NCBI GenBank assembly: GCA_016794125.1
Contig: JAEUKT010000002.1
Coordinates: forward strand, 1,570,206 to 1,634,205
DNA length: 64,000 bases
Reading direction: 5' to 3'
From: Alphaproteobacteria bacterium
Lineage (GTDB): Bacteria; Pseudomonadota; Alphaproteobacteria; Micavibrionales; UBA2020
Below the pieces are notes generated by a model that was not told the DNA's origin, ran no database searches, and was given only the letters and a program-made list of their open reading frames with translations. Within the stretch, counting starts at the first letter, position 1, and each line of letters starts with the position of its first letter. The position numbers and the translations under genes are program-made. This document shows positions 1 through 5,891 of the stretch, piece by piece.

Positions 1-1053
1 AACAAGGGCAGGGAGCTGGAGGATTTTCAGGGCTGGACGAAACTGGTGAAGCCGGGGCAGGGCGATGCCATGTTCCGCCATAACGGGGGCGGGGAGATGC
101 TGGTGTTCTCCGCCGCCGATTTCGAGGATTTCAAGGAACCGCGACCCGACCTGCCCGCGACGCTGGAGGATGAATTATACGCGGTCACAAAACACCTTGC
201 CGAAAACCGCTGGCCGTTCCGCATCCATGGCACGTATGAAGAATCGGTCAGCCGTTTTCTGGACGTCTTCGAGCGCGTGAACCGTGAAGTACCTTTCGAC
301 GGCTTGCACTGGTTCATCGACCATGCCGAAACGATTTCGCAAAAGAGCATAGACCGCATTCGTGCGCTGGGCGGCGGCATCGCGATCCAGCACCGCATGG
401 CCTATCAGGGCGAGGAATTCGTCAAACGCTATGGCGCGAAAGCGGCGGAAGGCACACCGCCTGCCCAGAAAATGATCGCATCGGGATTGCCCGTCGGCAT
501 GGGCACCGATGCGACGCGCGTTGCCAGTTACAATCCGTGGATCGGGATTTACTGGCTGGTGTCGGGCAAGACGGTCGGCGGCCTGCGTCTTTATCCGCCT
601 GCCAACCGCCTGACGCGTGAAGATGCTCTGCGCTTATACACCGAAGGCTCGTCATGGTTCTCGACCGAAAACGGGAAGAAAGGCGCGATCGCGCCCGGGC
701 AATATGCAGACCTCGCCGTGCTGGACCGCGACATGATGGCTGTGCCGGAGGATGAATTGAAAGACCTGCGCGCCGTGATGACGGTAGTAGGCGGCAAGGT
801 TGTGTATGGCGCGGATGATTTCGCCCCGCTTGCTCCGCCCGCGCTGCCCATCTCGCCCGACTGGTCGCCCGTCAAAAAATTCGGCGGATACCAGCACGCA
901 TCGGCGGCATCACCGCGACTTGCGCTGGCCTGCGGCTGCGCGAATAGTTGCAACCTGCATGGCCATGCACATGCCAAAGCATATACCGCAACCGCGCCCG
1001 CCGATGACCTGCGCGGGTTCTGGGGCGTGCTGGGATGCAGCTGCTGGGCTTAA
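1..1053 (+). CDS. YtcJ-like amidohydrolase, 3' part
   Basis: The reading frame is open from base 1, so the true start lies upstream; a GTG at 46 is internal. The protein resembles the metal-dependent Amidohydrolase_3 (YtcJ/NfdA-like) family, which hydrolyses C-N bonds of N-substituted amides in a TIM-barrel fold. Visible family features are IDHAE (an active-site-side His), the GTDATR segment after strand 8, and the C-terminal composite sandwich around APGQYADLAVLD. The tail is rich in Cys and His (CGCANSCNLHGHAHAK), which is unusual for the family and may bind metal. The substrate cannot be inferred. It ends about 580 bp before the prophage. Confidence 0.8.
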   Translation, partial: NKGRELEDFQGWTKLVKPGQGDAMFRHNGGGEMLVFSAADFEDFKEPRPDLPATLEDELYAVTKHLAENRWPFRIHGTYEESVSRFLDVFERVNREVPFDGLHWFIDHAETISQKSIDRIRALGGGIAIQHRMAYQGEEFVKRYGAKAAEGTPPAQKMIASGLPVGMGTDATRVASYNPWIGIYWLVSGKTVGGLRLYPPANRLTREDALRLYTEGSSWFSTENGKKGAIAPGQYADLAVLDRDMMAVPEDELKDLRAVMTVVGGKVVYGADDFAPLAPPALPISPDWSPVKKFGGYQHASAASPRLALACGCANSCNLHGHAHAKAYTATAPADDLRGFWGVLGCSCWA

Positions 1054-1123
1054 CGGTGCAAGCCGTCATCGGCCGCAGAATCCTGCGCAATGCAGGCACG
1101 GGCGGTGTAGCGCAGCGGCGAAA

Positions 1124-1498
1124 CTATGCGCCGGGGAAGCTCATATGCGCTTCGTTGCCGCCGTGTTTCGGAGGCGGGCTTTTGCGGATCAGCCCCATTT
1201 CGGTCGCGGCCAGATGCAGCAGCGATGCTTTCTCCGCCAGGTTTTCGACCGAGAAAATCTCGCCGCGATCGCGGATGGCGGCCGTTTCGACCAGCGACAG
1301 CTTCAGGAATTCCCGTTCGTCTTCGTTGAAAGCCGGAATGACATCCTTGCCGGTGCTGGTTTTATACAGCTCCTCCACATAGGATAGCGGGTTGCCGTCG
1401 CGCACAATCATACGTGCGGACACGTTGAAGCAGAATGCCAGGCGGCGCGCATCGTCGCCGACATTGTTGTTGTCAAAAAATTCGATCTTGCCGACCAT
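1124..1498 (-). CDS. Hypothetical protein, about 124 aa
   Basis: I do not recognise this gene. It is a soluble, charged protein with no signal peptide or membrane segment. An ATG at 1504 sits directly on the AGGAG Shine-Dalgarno, so the second ATG (1498, MVGKIEFFDNN) has better spacing. It converges on the amidohydrolase gene and belongs to the host flank, not to the prophage. Confidence 0.6.
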   Translation of the reverse strand: MVGKIEFFDNNNVGDDARRLAFCFNVSARMIVRDGNPLSYVEELYKTSTGKDVIPAFNEDEREFLKLSLVETAAIRDRGEIFSVENLAEKASLLHLAATEMGLIRKSPPPKHGGNEAHMSFPGA

Positions 1499-1582
1499 TT
1501 TCATTCTCCTGCGTTATGGGCATTTTCGAGGGCAGGATAGGAGCGGGCGGGGTGCGCGTATTTGACTTAAATCAACGGGCAC

Positions 1583-1607
1583 AAAAAAACCGCCAATAAT
1601 GGCGGTT
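1583..1607 (-). terminator. Rho-independent terminator, formerly of tRNA-Lys
   Basis: On the minus strand a 7-bp stem (AACCGCC/GGCGGTT, loop of 6) is followed by a run of T. It lies 31 nt beyond the left 48-bp tRNA remnant. It is therefore probably the original terminator of the minus-strand tRNA-Lys gene, now separated from the reconstituted tRNA by about 36 kb of prophage. Confidence 0.8.
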
Positions 1608-1636
1608 CAAGAAAAACTGATTGAATTTAGTGGCTT

Positions 1637-1684
1637 AATGGTGATCCCGCTGGGATTTGAACCCAGGACCCTCTGATTAAAAGT
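1637..1684. repeat. attL: 48-bp tRNA-Lys 3' remnant
   Basis: This copy is identical to 37936-37983. It contains the T arm, the 3' acceptor strand with CCA, and part of the anticodon arm of tRNA-Lys, then diverges at TATGAGAG. It cannot fold into a tRNA. It is the host-side remnant left after recombination with the phage-supplied copy. Confidence 0.92.
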
Positions 1685-1755
1685 TATGAGAGAGTTATAT
1701 ATATCAAGGGTTTAGTGGTTGCGCCAATCTGTTTTCGCCTGCCGGATCTCGGAAA

Positions 1756-1772
1756 CTCTAACGCCGTTAGAG
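1756..1772. promoter_or_regulatory. CTCTAACG dyad near attL
   Basis: An 8-bp inverted repeat CTCTAACG/CGTTAGAG with a 1-nt spacer lies 72 bp inside attL. The same 8-mer recurs as a perfect 14-bp palindrome and as a half site just inside attR (37871-37902). Placement at both ends fits arm-type sites for integrase or excisionase. The interval 1685-1823 holds no gene apart from this. Confidence 0.5.
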
Positions 1773-1823
1773 GAGAAAACTCGGGTAGCGACCACCCCTT
1801 TCGGAGTGATCGCCCCCTCGCAA

Positions 1824-2003
1824 CTAGATATTCAGGCTGAATTGACCAGAGGTTTTTCCCGTTTTAATTTCGGAAATTCTCCCCTGATTAACATCGTAAC
1901 GTGCTGCGATCCGGCTTTGAAGTTCGCCGGCCTCGATCAGTTTTACGATTTCCTGCTTCTCTTTTTCCGTCAATCTGTGTGACGGCCTTCTTCTGTGTGA
2001 CAT
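1824..2003 (-). CDS. Small helix-turn-helix protein, 59 aa
   Basis: The start at 2003 (MSHRRRPSHRL) is chosen because an AAGGAT Shine-Dalgarno precedes it; the longer open frame upstream has no such signal. The sequence LTEKEKQEIVKLIEAGELQSRIAARYDVNQGRISEI fits a homeodomain-like/resolvase-type helix-turn-helix, with IAARYDVNQGRISEI as the recognition unit. It is the gene closest to attL, where excision or regulatory factors often lie. It could be a DNA-binding regulator; its targets are unknown. Confidence 0.6.
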   Translation of the reverse strand: MSHRRRPSHRLTEKEKQEIVKLIEAGELQSRIAARYDVNQGRISEIKTGKTSGQFSLNI

Positions 2004-2130
2004 GTTTAGATCCTTTGCATGTCGATTACGAGAGCCTTGACTTCGCGGGATACCTAGCCCTACAGTAAGGGCATCGGGGATCCCAAGACCTATAAGCGCT
2101 CGCAAAGTGACTAGGTCCTGCCCGATTTCC

Positions 2131-2160
2131 AAAGCCCGGCGCGTCAACGCCGGGCTTTTT
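2131..2160 (+). terminator. Strong stem-loop terminator
   Basis: The stem AAAGCCCGGCG/CGCCGGGCTTT has a short loop and a T run on the plus strand; only three T follow on the minus strand. It lies in the 330-bp gene-free interval 2004-2333. That interval also holds the promoter side of the small HTH gene and the hairpin at 2283. It may insulate the prophage end from outside transcription. Confidence 0.7.
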
Positions 2161-2282
2161 CTATCGGCAGTCATCAGTTAAAACGCTAGCACTTCCAGAA
2201 ATTGATTAAAATGATTCGTTCGATGTTTGTACCATTTTGCCTATATAGCCCTTTGAATTTAATAGATATCCTTGAATAGAGA

Positions 2283-2312
2283 AGCCCGCCGGCTCTGGTT
2301 AACCGGCGGGCT
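2283..2312 (-). terminator. Hairpin terminator after the Acb2-like gene
   Basis: A 10-bp GC-rich inverted repeat (AGCCCGCCGG/CCGGCGGGCT) is followed on the minus strand by TTCTCTATT. It stands about 20 bp after the stop codon at 2334 and probably ends the leftward accessory transcript. Confidence 0.6.
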
Positions 2313-2333
2313 CCCTGGGCAAACGCGGTGCTG

Positions 2334-2615
2334 TTAGGCCGCGTTTCGCTTTTTGCGCTCTTCGGCGTCGCGCTGATCGGCGACCTCCTTCTCCGCATCC
2401 TGCCGGGTGATCGCCAGCTGCGAGCGCAGGACAGCGTCCTCGATCGAGCGCAGGGCAAGCATGCGGTCGGCGCCTTCCGGCGTCTGTTCGATCACCTGCT
2501 CGGCGAGCAGCTGGGCCGCTTCCTTGATTGCCCTGACGCGGGGGGCTTCTTCCTTCGGCGAGTAGAACGAGACGGCCGGATCGAATGCCGGTTTCGGCTG
2601 GGCTTGTTTGGACAT
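2334..2615 (-). CDS. Acb2/Tad1-like cyclic-nucleotide sponge candidate
   Basis: A 93-aa protein with an AAGGAG Shine-Dalgarno. Residues 15-72 match my recollection of the Acb2/Tad1 hairpin domain (DUF7681): an aromatic-x-P start (FYSP, 17-20), a first helix RAIKEAAQLLAEQVIE, a TP turn (45-46), and a second helix LALRSIEDAVLRSQLAI ending in Arg. Acb2 and Tad1 are phage proteins that bind signalling nucleotides from CBASS or Thoeris and so block host immunity. It is the last gene of the leftward accessory operon, a usual place for anti-defence genes. The C-terminus is a charged extension. The alternative is a related small phage protein without sponge activity. Confidence 0.6.
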   Translation of the reverse strand: MSKQAQPKPAFDPAVSFYSPKEEAPRVRAIKEAAQLLAEQVIEQTPEGADRMLALRSIEDAVLRSQLAITRQDAEKEVADQRDAEERKKRNAA

Positions 2616-2625
2616 AGCTAACTCC

Positions 2626-3009
2626 TTAGTTTTGAGCCCCGGAATCCGCCGGGCTCGGCGCGGTGTAACCTAGAACGAAACAAAGTGCCGTTTCGCAGTA
2701 CCTGATGCCGCCATTTTCATCGGGATGATCGACGCGAAGAATGACTGTGTCGGGATCGTCAAGTGCCGTAGAAACAACGCGCGTGTCGATATAGCGAAGA
2801 TTTCCCTCAGCGCGACCATTCGGATGATCGAGCGGCAAACTAATGCGATAGTGGAGGCCACGCAGCTTGAATAGCTTTCCATACAGTTCAGTATTAAAGC
2901 ATTCGATTGTCGCGCGGGCGGCTGCGAGATCAGCCATCAACTGCCGGTTACGGGCATGCAGCTCCTGCAGGCGCGCCCAGCGGATGATGAAGAAACCGAA
3001 AAACCTCAT
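2626..3009 (-). CDS. Hypothetical phage protein with N-terminal hydrophobic segment
   Basis: A 127-aa protein of unknown function. A short hydrophobic N-terminus (MRFFGFFIIRW) is followed by a helical stretch (ELHARNRQLMADLAAARATIE) and a beta-rich C-terminal part. Its start codon overlaps the stop of the upstream gene (ATGA at 3006-3009), indicating translational coupling. It ends 11 bp before the Acb2-like gene. Confidence 0.55.
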   Translation of the reverse strand: MRFFGFFIIRWARLQELHARNRQLMADLAAARATIECFNTELYGKLFKLRGLHYRISLPLDHPNGRAEGNLRYIDTRVVSTALDDPDTVILRVDHPDENGGIRYCETALCFVLGYTAPSPADSGAQN

Positions 3010-3227
3010 TTGAATTCTCCGTTAAAAAGCCGATGAAGAAATTCGTTGATGCGATAAACAATAATCGGCGTGTCGCTCGTGGATGAATGATAGGTCGGCA
3101 TGCTTCCGTCTTCCGGCCAGACGATGACAAAGGCATGCTTCGGCTTATCGGCCGCGATATTTTCCAGCATCTCCGCTGCAGGAATATCTCCGTAATAAAG
3201 CCCCGGAAATTTAACGACGTTGCTCAT
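3006..3227 (-). CDS. Hypothetical phage protein, 73 aa
   Basis: I do not recognise it. It is a small soluble protein (MSNVVKFPGLYYGDIPAAEML), coupled by 4-bp overlaps both to the methyltransferase gene upstream and to the next gene downstream. The tight coupling supports it being real. Confidence 0.55.
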   Translation of the reverse strand: MSNVVKFPGLYYGDIPAAEMLENIAADKPKHAFVIVWPEDGSMPTYHSSTSDTPIIVYRINEFLHRLFNGEFK

Positions 3228-3784
3228 GCCGCTCTCCGCTGGATGATATGTTCGGCAGGCCCTTTGTGGTCTCTGCGCCAGATAAACCAGCTATGGTTAT
3301 GCCGCGGCCGCTCTGTCGTGCCGGCGATCCAGCGGATCCGCTCCGTCAGGTCCAGCCGCGCCGCGTAATTTTTCTGGAACAGATAGCTGAAGGTGGGGGC
3401 GTGTGAATACTCCGAGCGCAGCAGCATCGCAACCATAACTATATGCGTCGGCTGCTCGAGGAACGATAATGCGCGCTCGATAAATCGTTCACATAGCGGA
3501 TGGCTATAGGGCGGATTTGAAACAATGCCGATCGGTGGCGCGTTGAAGCGCGGGCATTGCATCGTTGTAAAATCGACTTGCCAGTCAAGCTTACAGCCGG
3601 GATATTTTTTAATATCCGAGCGAAAAGTATAGATCACCCCCAGCCGGCGCAGGGGATGAACAATTCCGCCATTGCCGGCTGCTGGATCCCATACAGCGAT
3701 CGGCAGATCGATATGGCTTGCAAGTGTTTTCACGGCGCGGGCTTCGGTGAAATACGCATCATGTTTGCGGCGTTTATAGGCCAT
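3224..3784 (-). CDS. Phage DNA N6-adenine methyltransferase
   Basis: A 186-aa class I SAM-dependent methyltransferase. SAM motif I is DPAAGNGG (residues 33-40) and the catalytic motif IV is NPPY (90-93), the form used by N6-adenine DNA methylases. No large target-recognition domain is visible, so it is a compact solitary enzyme. No restriction endonuclease lies beside it, so it probably methylates phage DNA against host restriction or for regulation. It is coupled by a 4-bp overlap to the following gene. Specificity cannot be read from the sequence. Confidence 0.8.
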   Translation of the reverse strand: MAYKRRKHDAYFTEARAVKTLASHIDLPIAVWDPAAGNGGIVHPLRRLGVIYTFRSDIKKYPGCKLDWQVDFTTMQCPRFNAPPIGIVSNPPYSHPLCERFIERALSFLEQPTHIVMVAMLLRSEYSHAPTFSYLFQKNYAARLDLTERIRWIAGTTERPRHNHSWFIWRRDHKGPAEHIIQRRAA

Positions 3785-3792
3785 TGCTGCAC

Positions 3793-4011
3793 CTATATCT
3801 TCGTCACGATCAGGACGTCGGGCTTCAGCTGGTCGAAAGCCGCTTGGCTAATTTCACCGCCTTCGTCGATGAAAACTTTCAGACCTTTCGCTTCTTCCTC
3901 CTGCCGGATGCGTCGTGCCTCGGTGGTTTTACCGCAACCTCGGGGGCCTGAAATTTCGTAGATCTTGACGCCGTTGCGGTGATAGGGCGTTTTAATTTTG
4001 GGCTTTTGCAT
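3793..4011 (-). CDS. Miniature P-loop protein, 72 aa
   Basis: A Shine-Dalgarno (GGAGAG) precedes the start. The protein has a Walker A loop (GPRGCGKTT, 22-30) preceded by a beta strand (VKIYEIS), and a Walker-B-like strand VFIDE (46-50). A final strand DVLIVT ends the protein. Normal P-loop NTPases are at least twice as long, so this is a minimal or truncated nucleotide-binding unit. It lies directly upstream of the methyltransferase in the leftward operon. It could be a decayed kinase/ATPase or a functional mini-domain. Confidence 0.65.
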   Translation of the reverse strand: MQKPKIKTPYHRNGVKIYEISGPRGCGKTTEARRIRQEEEAKGLKVFIDEGGEISQAAFDQLKPDVLIVTKI

Positions 4012-4021
4012 GCTCTCTCCT

Positions 4022-4297
4022 TCAGCTTAAAACGATTTGCATGTTGTCGGCCTCGAAAAACTTCTTCTTCTCGATGCGGTCGGCCGCGGCGCGCAGCGAG
4101 CTGCAGACGATCAGCTTCGGCGACGGGCTGACATAGCCCATGTATTTCCCGCCGTCGCGCGTGAAGGCGACCAGGGCGAAGCTCACGCCTGCCGGCATCT
4201 GCTCGGTGATCTCCTGGCTGAAGTGCATCATGAGGTCGCCGAATTTTTTCTTCATCTCGGCCGGCGAGGCGTAGGGGTTGATAATCAGTCCGGACAT
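4022..4297 (-). CDS. Hypothetical phage protein, 91 aa
   Basis: Not recognised. A strong AGGAGG Shine-Dalgarno precedes the start at 4297. It is a mixed alpha/beta soluble protein (MSGLIINPYASPAEMKKKFG) with no known motif. It is flanked upstream by the GC-rich hairpin at 4318-4340. Confidence 0.55.
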   Translation of the reverse strand: MSGLIINPYASPAEMKKKFGDLMMHFSQEITEQMPAGVSFALVAFTRDGGKYMGYVSPSPKLIVCSSLRAAADRIEKKKFFEADNMQIVLS

Positions 4298-4317
4298 TGT
4301 TTCCTCCTGTTAAGGCG

Positions 4318-4340
4318 CCCGGGCGGATTGCCCGCCCGGG
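4318..4340. other. Intergenic GC-rich hairpin
   Basis: A perfect 9-bp stem (CCCGGGCGG/CCGCCCGGG, 5-nt loop) stands between two leftward genes, with no T run. It is one of four such stem-loops between 4.3 and 5.4 kb and may act as an RNA-processing, stability or partial termination signal. Confidence 0.55.
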
Positions 4341-4347
4341 CATCTGG

Positions 4348-4680
4348 TTAATTTTCGAGCGCCTCATACACCTGGCCGACGACGATCGGGCCGTAGGGCT
4401 TGGCGATCAGTTCCTTGATAAGCACGATTTCCTCGTGCGTCAGCGGCTGCGGGCCGCCTTCGTTCAGGCGCACGCCCAGCTGGTAGCGGTCGAGCTTCTG
4501 TTTGCCGTTGCCTTCGCCGGGCGTGTTGGCGACCAGGACGCTGACGATCGCATCGCCGATCGTCAGGTCTTTACCCTCGACCTGCAGCGGATTGTTTTTC
4601 AGGTCGATGATGACCTTGTCCATGTCGTAAAGCCGGGGCGCCGGCTTGTCGGTGCTGGTGGCTCGTTGCGGTTTGCTCAC
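4348..4680 (-). CDS. Hypothetical phage protein, 110 aa
   Basis: It begins with GTG (4680) behind an AAAGGAG Shine-Dalgarno. It is a soluble protein with the segment LTIGDAIVSVLVANTPGEGNGKQKLDRYQLGVRL and a helical C-terminus (THEEIVLIKELIAKPYGPIVVGQVYEAL). The pattern recalls small phage early proteins but I cannot assign a function. Confidence 0.6.
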   Translation of the reverse strand: MSKPQRATSTDKPAPRLYDMDKVIIDLKNNPLQVEGKDLTIGDAIVSVLVANTPGEGNGKQKLDRYQLGVRLNEGGPQPLTHEEIVLIKELIAKPYGPIVVGQVYEALEN

Positions 4681-4698
4681 AATAGGCTCCTTTGATAC

Positions 4699-4729
4699 GC
4701 GGCCGATCGATGCGCGCGGCCGCTTCGCG
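4699..4729. repeat. 31-bp intergenic direct repeat, copy 1
   Basis: This segment is identical over 31 bp to 5323-5353. It contains the inverted repeat GCGGCCG/CGGCCGC and lies just upstream of the gene that starts at 4680. The second copy lies just upstream of the lipoprotein gene that starts at 5303, so both precede a leftward gene at a similar distance. Confidence 0.75.
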
Positions 4730-4750
4730 CTTTTTGTCCTGGGCTTGCTA

Positions 4751-4781
4751 GTGCGGCCGGGAAGAGGGAACCCGGCCGCAC
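4751..4781. other. Intergenic hairpin, 11-bp stem
   Basis: GTGCGGCCGGG pairs perfectly with CCCGGCCGCAC across a 9-nt purine loop. It lies about 15 bp after the stop of the gene at 4796. There is no T run, so it is more likely an mRNA 3'-end stabiliser or weak terminator than a classical terminator. Confidence 0.6.
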
Positions 4782-4795
4782 CGGCAAAGCCAGGC

Positions 4796-5065
4796 TTAGG
4801 CAGCCTGCTCCGTCTGCTGCGTCGTCTCCGTCGCTTCTTCGGCTGCGTCCTGTTCTTCAGCTGCAGGATCCTCGCCGCCGGCCTTCACGCGCGACTTGGT
4901 CGAATGCGCTTCGTCCAGCCAGTTGTTGATCGTCTGCGTGGCTTCTTCGTCCGCGAGGTCGAGCTCGTCGCGCACCCGCTCGAGGCCGCGGATATAGCCG
5001 TCAAGCGCGGGCTCGCCGGTGAACACCAGGCCGTTAGAGAGACGAAACGTTTTTTCTTTGGTCAT
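4796..5065 (-). CDS. Hypothetical phage protein, 89 aa
   Basis: The start at 5065 (MTKEKTFRLSNGLVFTGEP) is set by an AAAGGAG Shine-Dalgarno; the longer open frame has none. The C-terminal third is acidic and low in complexity (EDPAAEEQDAAEEATETTQQTEQAA). Acidic small phage proteins sometimes bind host proteins or mimic DNA, but nothing here proves it. Confidence 0.6.
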   Translation of the reverse strand: MTKEKTFRLSNGLVFTGEPALDGYIRGLERVRDELDLADEEATQTINNWLDEAHSTKSRVKAGGEDPAAEEQDAAEEATETTQQTEQAA

Positions 5066-5132
5066 ACTGGACTCCTTTGATTTGCGGCCCTTACAGCGGG
5101 CGGCCGCTTTACCCGTCGTTATCGGGAGACCT

Positions 5133-5303
5133 TTACAGGAAGCTCCAGAAATGGCTGCGGCGCTCCTGCACGCAGGTGTCGATCGCTGCCTGGTTGCCCT
5201 TGTGGATTGTCTCGCAATCATTCGCCTGTGGCTGGCGCGGGCCGGCGCAGGCTGAGAGCGTCACGAGCGCGAAGAGCGCGATAGTCAATGCGGAAGTTTT
5301 CAT
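5133..5303 (-). CDS. Small prophage lipoprotein, 56 aa
   Basis: It starts MKTSALTIALFALVTLSACAG: a short positive N-terminus, a hydrophobic core and a lipobox LSAC with the lipidated Cys at residue 19. The mature part has two further Cys (DCETIHKG... DTCVQE) that could form a disulfide. It lies next to the integrase operon rather than in the lysis cassette. It may be expressed in lysogens, for example as a surface-exclusion or conversion protein. The Shine-Dalgarno is weak. Confidence 0.6.
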   Translation of the reverse strand: MKTSALTIALFALVTLSACAGPRQPQANDCETIHKGNQAAIDTCVQERRSHFWSFL

Positions 5304-5322
5304 TTTTCTGTCTTTCGTTCAT

Positions 5323-5353
5323 GCGGCCGATCGATGCGCGCGGCCGCTTCGCG
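5323..5353. repeat. 31-bp intergenic direct repeat, copy 2
   Basis: Identical to 4699-4729. It lies 20 bp upstream of the lipoprotein start and includes a GCGGCCG/CGGCCGC dyad. See copy 1. Confidence 0.75.
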
Positions 5354-5361
5354 TTGAAACC

Positions 5362-5419
5362 GTCAGGCTTCACTCGGACGCCGGGAAGGGAAGCGGCCCG
5401 GCGTCCTGGCGAAGCCTGA
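5362..5419. other. Two-tier stem-loop after the 5422 gene
   Basis: An outer 8-bp stem (TCAGGCTT/AAGCCTGA) encloses an inner 10-bp stem (GGACGCCGGG/CCCGGCGTCC) with an 11-nt purine-rich loop and symmetric 5-nt internal loops. It stands just after the stop codon of the leftward gene at 5422, with no T run. Confidence 0.6.
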
Positions 5420-5421
5420 GA

Positions 5422-5877
5422 TCAGGCCGCCGCCGTCTTGTCGTCGTTGCCGGCTGCTGCTTGCTTGGCCGCTTCACGCGCTGCCGCGTTTTCCTGCCGG
5501 ATCTTCTTTTCCATGTCGCAAAGGCTGGAAACCCGGTCGGTCATGCGCTTGACGAATTTCAGGCCGGCCTTTTCACAAAGCGGTATCAGGCGCAGGAACC
5601 ATTCACGGCCTGCCGGCGCATTCATCCGCGCCACGATCGCGGCGGTCGTTGCGTCTTTCGTCTTCAGCGCGTCCTCCGCTTCCCATGCGCGGCCGACAAA
5701 GAAGCCGAGGGCAAAACTATCCTCGATCACGAGCTTGTCGAAGTTTTCAGGCGTAAGGCCAGCAGCTGCCGCCTGCGCCTGCAGCGACGTGTAAAGGTTG
5801 ACGAGATGCAGCTGCGTGGTGCCGATGGCTTCCTTGTCTTCAGTCATGCCGCCGAACAGTCTTTCGATTGGGATCAT
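5422..5877 (-). CDS. Hypothetical phage protein, 151 aa
   Basis: The start at 5877 (MIPIERLFGG) follows an AAAGGAC Shine-Dalgarno located at the end of the integrase gene. The protein is largely helical with an Ala/Lys-rich coiled tail (MEKKIRQENAAAREAAKQAAAG). It is 14 bp downstream of the integrase and probably co-transcribed with it. Function unknown. Confidence 0.6.
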   Translation of the reverse strand: MIPIERLFGGMTEDKEAIGTTQLHLVNLYTSLQAQAAAAGLTPENFDKLVIEDSFALGFFVGRAWEAEDALKTKDATTAAIVARMNAPAGREWFLRLIPLCEKAGLKFVKRMTDRVSSLCDMEKKIRQENAAAREAAKQAAAGNDDKTAAA

Positions 5878-5891
5878 AGTCTGTAGTCCTT

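Noticed and set aside
1637..1684. Second tRNA-Lys gene at the left end
   Set aside because: Only 48 bp match; the 5' half is missing, so it is the attL remnant.
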